Under the pieces are notes generated by a model. That model worked only from the letters and a program-made list of their open reading frames with translations, did no database searches and was not told where the DNA came from. Source: Owenia fusiformis (Eukaryota > Annelida > Polychaeta > Sabellida > Oweniidae). From it: 64,000 nucleotides of DNA. Positions 1-12,200 of this stretch are shown piece by piece. Made by a program: the position numbers and the translations under genes. The stretch spans positions 15,625,375 through 15,689,374 of the forward strand of contig CAIIXF020000005.1 of NCBI GenBank assembly GCA_903813345.2, written 5' to 3'. Positions within the stretch are counted from its first letter, which is position 1, and the number at the start of each line of letters is the position of its first letter.

Positions 1-560
1 TTGAAGAGCATGCTCAATGAGAGCACTGACCACCGCACAATCTTGCTTGTCATCTAGTAGATGAGCATATGTTCGGAGCTGAAAATATACATGTAACATA
101 CCAGTGTTATCATTATTCTAAACTAGAAATTGGCAACTACACAGGGTATCAAGTCCCAACAAACATGATATTCATGAATCTGTAGATTTAAGTTCCAAAA
201 CATAGTGCAGAACTAAGAGATCTATCTAGATGAATTAAAATGTGTAAAACAGTTGTAAAGATACAATAGAAAAGATAAAACACCTGACAGAAGTGTGCCA
301 AAATACAGTGTGAATACATAGTGATAATTTGACAAATTACAATTTGGTAAATGAATTAACAAAAACAGGTGTAAAGGTGAAAAATAAAAAAAAGTACAAA
401 AATACCTTAGATGAGCCCATACAGGTTTCACACACAAAGAGATCTGCACTGTGTCACCCCCACATTGACCTGGACTACTGGCAAACTCACATGCCATAGT
501 AGACGCCAATGGAAATATATCAATACAAACTCATGTATTTCTTCTGGATGAACAGTAGCC
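1..560 (-). CDS. Partial gene of unknown function, two coding exons, runs off the left edge
   Basis: Two spliced exons on the minus strand can be read: 560-491 and 78-1. The first follows an acceptor (tattatag) and encodes 23 residues starting ATVHPEEIHEF. It ends at a strong donor, CAT|GTGAGT. The second follows the acceptor ttttcag and encodes 26 residues starting LRTYAHLLDDKQDC and ending in SALIEHALQ. Both junctions are phase 0 and the join is open. The residues look like ordinary soluble, helical protein and I recognise no family. The gene continues beyond position 1; exons upstream (to the right of 560) were not found. The longer open frame through 222-509 reads past the GTGAGT donor and is probably intronic. 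Confidence 0.5.
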
Positions 561-1257
561 CTATAATACAAAATATGTATAAACATTACATTTAAGCAAA
601 GATGAGGACACTAGATTTTCACACAATGTCATCTCACTGTCATATTGCCATGGGCATAAGCTTTTCAAGATAACAGACATGAGCATTTATTTTGAGGTGA
701 ACTATCAATAATTTAGGTCAGAAAATATCTTCAGAGTTAAGCAGAGAAACACAATCCATGTAGTGAATGGGACGGGATATCAATATCTCTTGAAACGACA
801 CATTTCAGAAAAATGAAAAGATTACAATGCATGGAGTACTTGTGCACTTCAAATATAAAATTTAGCCAATGTGATCTCAAAAACAGTATAGCTTGACCAT
901 TTTTCCAGTGTATGCCTATAACGCCAGTCAGATTTTTCCGTGTACTCCTGTCAAACTTTCCTGGTAGATCCCCCCCCCCCCGGCCCCCAAGTGATCAGAT
1001 GATTTGGGGATGATTTCTGTTTTTCACCTAGCTTTCAAGGGGTGATTTTATTTTTGGCCTGATCTTTTACATTTTTGCAAAATAATTATTTTTCATCACA
1101 AATGATCTGGGAAATTTTCTTAACTTCAATTTGAGAGTACCTCTGCGTACTTGGCTTACATGTGGCTACGCCATTAGAGTACATGTACATATACTTTCAG
1201 AAATTTTAGTTATGTTCATATCAATCTTAGACATGTACAGTCTGTTAAACTGCTTCG

Positions 1258-1608
1258 AAGGCAAGCAGCTGAACCTGAAAAATAAGAAATCTATTGTGCC
1301 ATAATACCGTATATAGAAAAAAACATTCATATTGCACATGATTGACATTTGTATATTTTAGATTATTTAGTGTTTAGTGAAATAAGCCTGTGCCCTCTTG
1401 TAATTTGAGGTCTATTTGCGAGATCTATGTTATTTTTTCAGAATTAACATGGCAGAGAAGCATCAAAATATAAGAGATTTCATACTTTATAAACCAATTC
1501 ACAAGCAATCCAAGATATACAAATGTCATTCATGTGCAATATGAATCTATTTTTCTCTATTTATTGCACAATCTTTAGATTTCTTATTTTTCAGGTTCAA
1601 CTGCATAT
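1258..1608. repeat. Inverted repeat, arms about 95 bp
   Basis: The minus strand of about 1258-1357 and the plus strand of about 1510-1608 read nearly the same sequence. Both contain a shared TTTCTTATTTTTCAGGTTCA block and a shared CATGTGCAATATGAAT block. The spacer is about 150 bp. This looks like a small palindromic MITE or a foldback remnant. The TTTTTCAG in both arms resembles a splice acceptor but no exon follows. Confidence 0.6.
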
Positions 1609-1623
1609 GGGTGCATTGTAATG

Positions 1624-1789
1624 TGTTATGACCCTAGGGCGACCCAGGGGAATAACTAAAAATGACCGCGAGCATAGGTCCAACAAGCCAGATAAAGAAA
1701 TTGAAAGAAAGTGTGCTAAATTTGATGCCCCGAGTGGGAATCGAACCCAGCTGGGCTGTAGTAGCAACTTGCTATCAAGGGTCGTTACA
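1624..1789. mobile_element. Solo-LTR/TRIM-like element with 4-bp target duplication
   Basis: The element starts TGTTATGACCC and ends GGGTCGTTACA, so it has TG..CA ends that are near-inverted. The direct repeat AATG flanks it (1620-1623 and 1790-1793). Its last 11 bases are identical to the right end of the large LTRs at 14939-22566, which suggests the same LTR superfamily. On the minus strand it contains GGTTCGATTCC (1747-1737), which matches a tRNA B box. At 166 bp it is very short for an LTR. A tRNA-derived SINE is the alternative, but the TG..CA ends and 4-bp duplication argue against that. Confidence 0.5.
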
Positions 1790-4599
1790 AATGCATCTAT
1801 AATTCATCATAAACTAAGATTTAATAAACTAAGATATTTAAAATTGAACCCTTCAAAGACTGTATCATGTCCAACATATGTGGGTAGGTGGGTATGAGGT
1901 AGGAGGTTTTTTATACAAAGCCCCTTTGAAGCAGTTAAGGCCAGAGTGCACTTTGGAATTTTTTTGCAATTTTGAATTTAGTAAACCACTGAATATTCTA
2001 GTTATGCAAACATTCTGAAGAATTTTCAACCCTCAATTAATAGTCTAGGTACACTAATGCATATTTTGTGCAAGAATGAAAGATGTAGATTATGTGTGGA
2101 ATGAGTTATGTTTATCTGAAAATAGCACTATGGTCATGAAATTCCATCAAAAGTGCACCCTGATAAGACTGTACTTATATTTAGTAGGGCTTTGACAAAA
2201 CCAGGAACATTTTCAAAAGTCCATCATCAATCAAAATTTCAATAAAACAATTATACAAAAATTGTCTGATACTGAAGAAAAATAATCTGATTGTGGAAAC
2301 AACAATTTCTTCACCACAACTAACCCATGTCCAGTGAGCAATTAAACAACGCCACCCCCCCCCCCCCTTAACATGACATGGAAATAATACATAAAAAAGA
2401 TCAGGATTATACAGGACTATCTTTCTTTCCAGAATTATAGATGATAGATAGACTATATAGAAAAACTATTTTGGAAATGTGAATAAAAAAATGGAAAGCA
2501 GATAGTAGAAATTATCTCAATCTATTATGTCAATTTCAGCATCGTTTTGTTTGGGAAGTCTTTAAATGTAGCTTTATTATTGTTCTTTAAATATCAGATG
2601 TATGGAATAATCATTTAATTTATCACAAAACAACATACATATTGTTTAAATTACCTGTAAATAGAGACAATTTGAATCATCTATTGTTTTATGATTCCAA
2701 GGACCTCTGCTGGATTACGCAAAATGCTGCATTTTGATTGGTCAATCCACGTCTTGTAAACAAACCAAAGACCTTTCACTCAAGCATCTTTGACATCAGT
2801 TTGCATCAGTAAATAGTTGACAGTTCAACAATTATTTGACATCAAAGCTATTATAAGATGCAAAAGTAACACTTGCAATGTATTTTTACAATAAAACCTT
2901 CCTTGCACCATATCAAATAGCTTGATTAGTGTCTGACAATTTCTTGTATTTTCTGCTAAAACTATACTGAGGTACCCATGTTTAGAAGAATCAAGTGCAC
3001 TCAAGGACATAATATGCCACCTATTTTATTTGATATTTCATATAACCATATCTCCATTATTTAGTTTCAAATGTTTATGGCCTAATTTGAGGTCTACTTG
3101 GGACCCCAGGACAGTTCAAACAAACCTCACTTTTAGGCCTGTTAGGAAGTCTATTAAATTGATCATCCTCAGACACCTGGCGTGGAATTCGAACACTAGC
3201 CCCTCTATGAGCGACACCTGCCGTGAAAACATCGATGCTTGATGTCTCATGGCGTCCAGTAAGTCGACGTTTGTTGGACTCCCCTCGATATGGGTCATGC
3301 TCCTTATGTTTCAGGGCCATATTTTTCCACGTTATTCATGTTTTCTAAATTTTGACAGTGTTTTTTTATTTTATCCATGTAACTTGACCGAACATCTTTT
3401 AACTTATTGCATTCTAATAGGTAATGACATTCTGAACCGGTTTTCTTGTTACACATTAAACATTTTCTTTCTTCAATAGGGGTAATTGGTTTTGTGTAAC
3501 GACCTGTTTCGATTTCTAATTTATGTGCGCTAATTCTTAGCTTTGTCAAGTTATTTCTGTCTATTTCATTTTTGATTAAATCCAAGTAGGGTTCCTTGTT
3601 CCATTTTGCTTTTATTATCTTATAAAACCTCAATTTACCATTATTTGATTTTATTTTAGTTTCCCAAAATTGTATGTATCTATTTTCCAGTAATTTCTTA
3701 ATTTCTCTTGGTTTTAAGTTTAAATAGTTTGGTGAAGTACCATTGTAAATATATTTAAGTACATCATTGATGTGCGTGAGCCATGATTGTTTATTCATAT
3801 CTGTCAGTTGTTTATTTACCTCAAGGGCTTCACGTAGAAGCGAGTCGGTTCCTTTATTGTTAATATGATTAAGATATTTCATTTGTTGATAAAACAAAGA
3901 AATAAATACTGGAAACCTACCTAAATCGCCTCGTGTAGCGTCATTACTGGCCTTTCTGTTAACACCGAGTATCGATTTCATAAATGATATATGAAGAGAT
4001 TCAAATGTTATTCCATCATATCCCTTTTCTAATGCCCATTGTGGGTCTTTTTTAATTTTACTCGAGTTTAAGATACCCGTACCCCATATATCAGATCCAT
4101 AGAGGCATATGGGCTTTATGAGTTGATCAAATAGTTTTAAGCATAATGATGGTTTCATATTACCATTAGAAATTAGACTTAATAATTTAAATTTTGCCTT
4201 TTCAGCTTTGTCTTTGATATGCTGGGCTGCAGGTCTCATTGACCCACTTATGCTTAATTCCATTCCCAGGTAAGCTAAATGTATCGTGAAACAGATTCTA
4301 TTTTGTAATTTCCTATAAAGAAGTGATTATCAATAAGTCTACCATTTTTATTCATTACCATAATTTTGGTTTTATCAGTGTTGATATTTAAGTGCCATTC
4401 TTCACAGTATTTTTCTAATTTGTCCAATTTGGTTTGCATTTCATCTTTTGAGGATGCGATAATTACTAAGTCATCAGCAAAAAGGAGGCTTCCAATTCGC
4501 TTATTATTTAATAATGGGTCTGTTTTGAGATCTAATGTTTTAATAATGTCATTTATATATAGGCTATATTAAATAGAAGAGGACTTAGGGGGTCCCCTT

Positions 4600-4957
4600 C
4601 AGGCGCGTATCGTCATGTACGCAAAATACGCCCAGGCGTACTGTTTGAATTTGAAAAAATATTTAGAAAAAAAACATGAAATTCAGTATTTTACTGTTAT
4701 TTTCTTTGATGATGTGTAAACCTTTGTTGTACAAGTGTATTAACAATAAGTTCTCGATTCCCTCATTGTCATTCACTGTTACGGGTTACTAATCAATTAA
4801 TTAATACCACGTCTATCTCGATCGTAGATAAAAATGATATTCCTCAACATGGCAGGTCTGCACGAAAAATCGTACGCCAAAAATCGCATTCATCTTCACA
4901 CATTATTCATCCACATACGGGGGCGTACCCTTGCAAAATGACCACGATACGCGCCTG
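4600..4957. mobile_element. MITE (358 bp) inserted in the LINE remnant
   Basis: The terminal inverted repeats begin CAGGCGCGTATCGT and end ACGATACGCGCCTG. The arms stay similar inward (TACGC..GCGTA motifs). A perfect 5-bp target duplication, CCCTT, lies at 4595-4599 and 4958-4962. The insertion splits the reverse transcriptase sequence between its KQG and DPLSP motifs. It has no coding capacity and the superfamily is not assigned. Confidence 0.75.
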
Positions 4958-5062
4958 CCCTTGTTTTATTCCCTTGTTACAGGTCAAATTCATTGGTAAA
5001 TAGACCCTCATTATCTAGTCTGACTCTTGCTTTTGATTGTGAATATATATGTTTTATCATTT

Positions 5063-5178
5063 TACCCGTACCCCATATATCAGATCCATAGAGGCATATG
5101 GGCTTTATGAGTTGATCAAATAGTTTTAAGCATAATGATGGTTTCATATTACCATTAGAAATTAGACTTAATAATTTA
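5063..5178. repeat. 116-bp exact duplicate of LINE segment 4074-4189
   Basis: Positions 5063-5178 repeat 4074-4189 without a visible mismatch, in the same orientation, inside the decayed LINE. Flanking bases differ on both sides. In a non-duplicated LINE this downstream segment would not sit upstream of the RT core, so it is a secondary rearrangement or a second insertion. Confidence 0.85.
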
Positions 5179-6186
5179 TTCGTGATAAGATTTTTTCGTG
5201 ATAAGAAAATACCCCCGGCGCACGGAACAACTCAAAATTAAATTTTTAGGGCCGTTTTGCCCCAGGTTCCCTTAGGCTACAATTTAGCCAAAGTGGTTTA
5301 AACTTTGTACGGGAACTTATAGGCTAGGCTTCTTTCCTTGAAAAAACAACGGAGCTGAAAATAAATATTTGGTTCAAATCGGCCGGCAAAGAACTTCATA
5401 TTACACCGAACGAAATATATTTGAGTTGGGCGTAGTGATACACGATTTATACCATAGATTAACATAAATTAAGATTATGGCATCTCTGTTTTGGAATGAA
5501 TTTACAATGTATACATAAACAGGATTCATACTACTCAAGTGTTAAGCTAAATTCTGTCCGAAACAGACTTAATCAGAGAACTATATGATGACGTCATAAG
5601 TGAGTTGTAATTCGACGGTAACGCGCAGACGACAGAGGTGAGCGATATAATGTAATAAAACGGTAAAATATATCATATATTGATATTCGGTGACTTTAAT
5701 TGCCCGAGTTGTTGTAATTCATGTGTATCTACTATGTCACGTTCAGTATTTTTTAACTTTGTAACTGTTTTGTCATGAATTGAACTCCAAATACTGTATT
5801 TAAAATTGAAAAATATCATGGAATGAAAAACAGTGGCCCAAATGCAAATTGAACCCGAAATTGAAAAGCAATGCTCAGTTGGGCCTAAGTGAGGGCCATC
5901 AATCCTTATTATTCAGTATCCATTATATTAGATAGTTGGTGCTGACCGTGAGTCGGGCCGTGAGTTAGGCCTATGTCAGTTTTGCCCAGTTTATGTGGAG
6001 ATGAGTAGGCTTTTCAATATGGGGCCCAATATGTGTCCCGATTTTTTGGGGGCCCACTTTAGGGTGGGGGGGGGACTGTCCCCATGTCCGCCACTGCATC
6101 ATTCTAGGCGATGGTCTCAGATAGAATCTAGCCTAGACTATCACAGTGTAAAATGTTTTGTAAGATATTCTGCTATTCTTTTGTAG
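5179..6186 (+). promoter_or_regulatory. Putative promoter and 5'-UTR region of the guanylate cyclase gene
   Basis: No open coding exon is seen. A perfect palindromic cAMP-response element, TGACGTCA, lies at 5589-5596. A strong donor, CAGAG|GTGAGC, follows at 5637/5638 and could end a 5'-untranslated exon that splices to the ATG exon at 6187-6215. No TATA box stands out. The transcription start is inferred, not seen. The region ends with a poly-G stretch near 6062-6073. Confidence 0.35.
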
Positions 6187-6215
6187 GTGCAGCTGACTTG
6201 TACATATTCAAAATG
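6187..6215 (+). CDS. Isolated start-codon exon of the guanylate cyclase gene
   Basis: Acceptor cttttgtag, 26 untranslated bases, ATG at 6213-6215, then a consensus donor GTAAGA directly after the ATG. The next exon (7849) begins TAT GGT CAA, so splicing gives M-Y-G-Q. That matches the conserved MYG start of guanylate cyclase beta subunits. No other ATG followed by a GT donor was noticed between 5.6 kb and 7.8 kb. Inference from sequence, not transcript-proven. Confidence 0.6.
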
Positions 6216-9200
6216 GTAAGATTCAGTTCTGTTTCAAAGACCTTTTCCAAATGAGGAAAAGCCACTCCAAGGAGGATTGGCTCCCAGAATGCAACATCGA
6301 TATTCTATCCCATAGGCCTATATTATGGTATTGTGACCTTAACCTTATTTTCATGTGACAGCTAAGGCCCATACCCAGAATTTTCCAAGGGGGGTTCACT
6401 TTTCCAAAAAAATCTAGGGGGGGCACTTTGGCAAATTTGGCCAAAAATCACTCAAAAAATAGTCAGAATGGTGAAAAACTGAATGATTTTGAAAGAAATT
6501 TTGACCAGGGGGAGGTTTGCCTGAACCCCCTGACCCCCCCCCCCTTGGCCACAGATCCGGAGCCTGGTTCCCGAAACATGTCACATGTAAATAAGGTTAA
6601 AGATCAACATACAATACATGGAACAGAATATCAATGTTGCATTCTGGGAGCCAATCCTCCTTGAGCCACCTTTATATCCTAAGGCTAAGCCCAAGGAGGA
6701 TTGGCTCCCAGAGTGCAACATCAATATTCTGTCCCATATATGGGTATGTCGTGATGCAAAATTTGAATTCACATTTCAAACAGCTGCCATTTTGTTCACT
6801 TCAACATTTGAATCGTGAATTTTGGTCTTATTCCCTAGCAAAAAATTCCATAACTCACAAGAAATGATTGAGATATTGGTTTGAATCTTTTGAACAGTTT
6901 ATTTTGATTAATAAAGCAAAAAGTGGTGACATATTGTTATGGTCTCCATTTTTTTGACGGCGATCGGCTGTTCGCGATCGGCGTCCTTATGTTATGTTAT
7001 TTTATTTACCATCTTAAAGATGAGTACATAATATACATAAATATGTTACAAAAATAATATACGAAAAATACTACAAGTTATAGGTAACAAATTCTTACAA
7101 CTTCCAATAACTTAACAAATACTGTTTAGACTGACTTCAATTTTTTTTCAAATTCACGTACAAGTTTTCAGAAGCTCAAATTTGACTTTATATTTAAGAT
7201 TTACCATCAAATCAACAATGACCTTTTCAAGGTCAAAAAAGGTCAAAAAGGTCTTTTTTCAACTTGCTTCAAATTGACCATTTTTTTTCAAAATCATCTA
7301 CAAGTTATCAGAAATTCAAGTCTGACTTTAGATTTGAGATTTGACCTTCAATGACCTTCTAAAGGTCAAAAAGGTATTTTTTTAAGTTGCATCAAATTCA
7401 CCAATTTTTTTTCAAAATCATCTTCAAGGTCCTGAAAGTTCAAATCTGACTATAGATTTGACCTTCAATGACATTCTCAAGGCAAATTGTTTTTTAAATC
7501 ATCTACAAGTTCTCATAAGTTCAAATCTGACTTAGATTGAATTCATAATATATTTAGAAACTAGGTGGTGACATTTTGTCATGTTAGTACCTTCTTGTTC
7601 TACTTTTTTTAATTGACAATTTCAATTTGCCTTGAATATATCAGCTTATCATTTGTCATTGTCAATGCGTCCTAATTTACATAATTTTAATTTTCCAAGA
7701 AAAAAGTGTTTTGCTAAAATCTTGGGCCTCAGTTCTGAACTGATGCCCATATCCATTGTATGATATCCTTGTTTATCATGTTATTTATTTTATTTATTTA
7801 TATTTATTTATGACTGTCATGTGCAATCATATCTGATAATGTTTTCAGTATGGTCAAATTCACGTCATTGTGCAAGCTCTGATCAAAACAAAGTTTGGAG
7901 AAGAAATATGGAAGAAAATTTTGTGAGTATTATTTTGCTTCAACTTCATATTCAGTGCAAATAAATTAAAACTAAAATGTATTTGATTTGAGTATATTGA
8001 AGAGATGGGTAAAATTGTGAAAACTCATGCCCTTCAATGATAAAGTAAAAAAATTATTTTGGATAATGAGGAGGTGTTCTCATTTCAAGGTTTTGCAGTT
8101 GAGAGATTCTTGATTTTGAGGAAATGTGGCTTTTTAAAGATTAGAATTTAAGGTAGTTGAATCTGGGCAATAGATGGCTCCATGCTATAGCAATGATTTG
8201 ACCAGTGTTTACCATCAGGTCAAATATATTTTGTGATATCACACTTTCGAAAAATGAGTTTCTTACTTTATATGGAATTTTGATGGAATTATAAATTATA
8301 GTCAGTAATATAATTTTTAGTGTACCTTTGTTTTAATTTTGGTAGATAAGTAAAAAAATATTTGACAAAATCAAATATAAAATTGAAAAATAGTATTTTA
8401 TCAAGGAGAAAATCAAATATAAAATTGAAAAATAGTATTTTTTCAAGGAGCAACTGTAAAAAAACATTTTCATTTTTTAAGTAACTTTAAATAGGCTTAC
8501 TTAAAGGCAGAATCAGATCTATAGGGGGTGACAAAATTACAAGCAACATGGATAACTGACCTAACAATCTATTCCTTACAATATCAAATACAATATCTCC
8601 CAAAAGATTCACAATATGTTACAAATTGGTGAAGTTATTAATGATTCAAAGTGCAAAAATGGGTGAAAAATGTTTAAATTCTCCCAAATAATAAGAATGG
8701 TAACCATTCTTATAGAAAAAGAATACATAATTGTAAAAATCTTTCATTTCCTTGAATAAAGTATGCACTTTTGTGATTTTTAGAAAATAGACATGACAAG
8801 GAATGACATGAGCCAAAAATATTCTAAAATTGAAAAACAATATTTTGTTTAGCCTGCTCGCTATCTCTAATTCTCTCTTTAATTTTCCAGTCTTCAAAAA
8901 GTAAAAATTCTGTCATTTAGTTTTGGATATAATACAGCCTACTCTACTTTTGCTTAACATGGTTAGATCAAAATGTTGTCTAGCTTTAAGTAAAGAATGA
9001 AAGTTATTTTTGGGCCTCCAGGGATAATTAATTTAGAACTGGAATCATGAACACAAAATATAATTTGAAATTATTTCAGAGATAAATCAGGATTTGATGA
9101 TCCAGATTTCTTGGTGTTTCACTACTACACAGATGAGAGGACATTAACTTTAGTGGGTGCTGTGTCTGAAGTGCTTGGTAAGTGGTTCCTTTCATTTGTA

Positions 9201-12200
9201 AAAAGAGCACGTAGGTTATCGCAAACAATTTCAAACGATTCTAACTTTGAATTATGAATATTTCTTGATCATGAACATGGGTGTATCTTTTAGATCCATT
9301 CATTATCTTCAAGAAAAGTATATATAATGATAATTTAGTTAATCAGACCTAAGTGATATTGAAGAGGCAATGGACCAATCAACATACTTTTTCAAAAATG
9401 TTGACCAAATTTTCACCAAAAATGCAACCTATTATTAAATTGTTGAATGCATAATTAGAATGTGCTTTAAGACATGTTTGATATTAAAGATATTCAATTT
9501 GGATGACCAAAATGAACTGAAACCAATGGATAGCATGAGATTTTTCAATGGAGAAATAACATGGGGAACACTTATCTTAATGCAATTAAGTTTTTCTTTC
9601 AAGAACTATTTGATACATCAAAATAAAGAATAGTAATGCATTAAACACTGTAAAAAATGATTGCATTTTTGGTGAAAATAGGGTCAACATCTTCAAAATG
9701 GGGTCAAAAAGTGTGTTGATGGGTTAATTGCTAGTTAAATATCTCCGAGTTTGTTTGAATTTATTATTACTGTGCATAATTTTCTTTGAGATAATGAATT
9801 GATCTAAAAGATAAACTTGTCTTCATTGTCAGAAAATAGTCATAATCCAAGATATAACCTTCTGAAATTGTTTGCGATAACCCACGTGCTCCTTTAAAAA
9901 CTGAAATCTGGTACTAATATACTCAAAGAAAAATTCATCCTAGGTGAATTCACTGCACTTTTTACACAAAGTTTTTTTATAATCTGTGTCATTTGACCTT
10001 CATATAATATAAGTTAATACATAAGTGCACAGTTGAAAAAATATCTAATTTGATAGATACTGTCAGGTCTTTAGCAACACTACACTAGCTCATTGTTAAT
10101 GTCGTTTTTGAATAAAATTGTGAAGTGCACAGGCCAACAATGTAGAGACAATAATGATATTATAAGTTAAATGATTATAGTTAAAGGAAATAATAGATAA
10201 AATTAAAAAATAATTATTATTCTTTCTTTCCAGACCTCCCTGTTGAAGCTGTCTTAGAAGTGTTTGGGGGTTACTTCTACACATACTGTAAAGAGAATGG
10301 CTATGATAAGATGTTGGCAACCCTTGGAGGTGACTTCGTCAGCTTTATTCAGAATCTTGATTCCCTTCATGCTCTATTGGCCATGACCTATGAAGAAATT
10401 GAAGCTCCATCATTCAGGTATTATGTGTCTCGACCTCAATATAACTCGCTGAATTAATGTCATTCATTATATTTATTAATTAAATCAAATATGAAACTTT
10501 GGCCATGGCAAGGAATCAGTAAAGCAAATATCATATCTGATTTTTATGTCACAAGTGGTGATATATATTGTTATGGTTTCCATTTTTTGACAATGATGTT
10601 CAGCATTCAGCAGTTGGTGTTCGGTGTATGGTGCCTGTAATAAATGGGAAATGGTGACATTTTGCATGTTAATGCCTTGTGTTTTTGGCTTTCTCTTGAA
10701 ATATATGGATTTTTCATTTAAAGTAAAGAAATACTTTATCTGCCGCAGTCATTGATTAATGGATTGTCACAATGCAAATTACATATCTTGCAGGAAGCGA
10801 GAAAATGTAGTACAAATACAAAACAGAATTGACTTACATTGTGTATTGTTACACGGCATAATTCATCACAAAATGATATATTGCATGTGATTTTAGGTGT
10901 CTCCCTAAAGAAGATTGCTCTGTTGAGCTCCATTACTACACCAACAGGAAGGGTTTACATCCTATTGTAATTGGTATGTTAATTTCTTGTCAATTTCAGT
11001 TTTTATGATTTCACCATCACTTGAGGTTAAGTTGAAATTCTACCAAATGTTTCAGCAGAAGCTTGATGAAAAGAATGCAATAATATTTTAGTACATGAGT
11101 AGTATCTAATTAAAGGGATAATCAGATTTATAGGTTGTGACAAAATTGCAAGCAACTGTGCAGTTGACATACCAATATATTCCTTACAATCTCAAAAATA
11201 GCTCCCAAAAGATCCAAAGTATGTTATAAATTGGTGAAGTTACAGTATAAGGATTCAAAGTGCCAAAATGGAGAAAAAATTTTAAATTCCTATATTAAAG
11301 GTAGTTGCTCTAACATCTTGCTTGCCCGATTGATACGATTACATTTAATTTTACTACTCCATCTACTGTATGACTATGGATAAATACCAATTTGACCGTG
11401 AGCTTACCATACTTCAAGCTAAAATAATAATTGTTTACTTCTAGTTTTTTTTAATTCTGTGCCTCAAAAAGTGGTCTTGTCACTAGGTCCTTGATCAATC
11501 AGAAAAATGGTGGCCGCAAAAGTGAATTAATGAAAAATTATGGATCTATTTTTATAATTCAACCATTTTGCATCTGTCGTGACATACGTTGGAATATAAC
11601 GTCAGTCCATTCGTAAATCAAGCTCTAAACAATTGAAAAATTACGAATGACCTAAGAAAGCATACAAAAATGGTCCATTCGCAACTTTATGAATTCGTAA
11701 CTCATTCGTAACTTTTTAAATATTTACGAATTGCGAACGTTCATTATTACGAACGGTACAAAAACGGACTCCAGATATTCGGGAAAGACTGACTTCCGGT
11801 CTCATTGATGTGGTAAAATGTTTTATTACTTCAATAAATTATTGTAAATACAATACAATGTATTTTCTGTTGACTGGCATTACAGTAGTCATTAAATAAT
11901 TTGAAAATGGAAATATTTTAATTAATTATTTAAAATAAAAGTGCATACGTATAATAATGCGGAAAATATGAAACGAACCGTTTGGAAAAAGGTCCGTCCA
12001 GAAAGCCAAGAGTAAGACTTCAACAAACCAAGTAGCCTTTGTTTCAAAACTTTTCACAAGTGATCAAGACGTGTTTCTTGATTGATTAGAATAGTTTATT
12101 GCCCAATGTTCGGTGAACAGATGTTAGAGAAACTACCTTTAATAATAAAAAATGGTTACCATATTTTAAAAAATGAATACATAAGTGTAAAAAAAAAATT

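Larger units (their letters stand above)
561..3300. other. Non-coding stretch with repeats, no supported gene
   Basis: No coding exon can be supported here. It holds a poly-C tract near 970-981 beside a dispersed GGGGTGATTTT-type repeat, an inverted repeat at 1258-1608, a short LTR-like element at 1624-1789, and another poly-C tract near 2350. The segment 3075-3300 is open in several frames on both strands. It shows no convincing protein family and abuts the 3' end of the LINE remnant, so it may be that element's 3' sequence. Confidence 0.5.
3304..5178 (-). pseudogene. Decayed non-LTR retrotransposon (LINE) reverse transcriptase, C-terminal part
   Basis: From 5178 down to 3304 the minus strand encodes the back half of a LINE ORF2. 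It shows a GIKQG/GDPLSPLLFNI region split by a MITE, the catalytic block LLFADDLVI near 4520-4470, and NINTDKTKIMVM. A 319-residue open stretch (4263-3304) then carries the C-terminal region, including a Cys/His cluster (CLMCNKK..ECHYLLEC). Stops and frameshifts break it, for example a stop just before GIKQG and another near 4275. The 5' part with the endonuclease is missing, as expected for a 5'-truncated dead copy. It differs in sequence from the nearly intact LINE at 26-31 kb. Confidence 0.8.

Noticed and set aside
1730-1760. tRNA gene
   Set aside because: Only a B-box-like GGTTCGATTCC on the minus strand; no acceptor stem or full cloverleaf could be built.
3075-3320. Coding exon (overlapping frames on both strands)
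   Set aside because: Open by chance in several frames, no family resemblance, no clear splice sites; adjoins the dead LINE.
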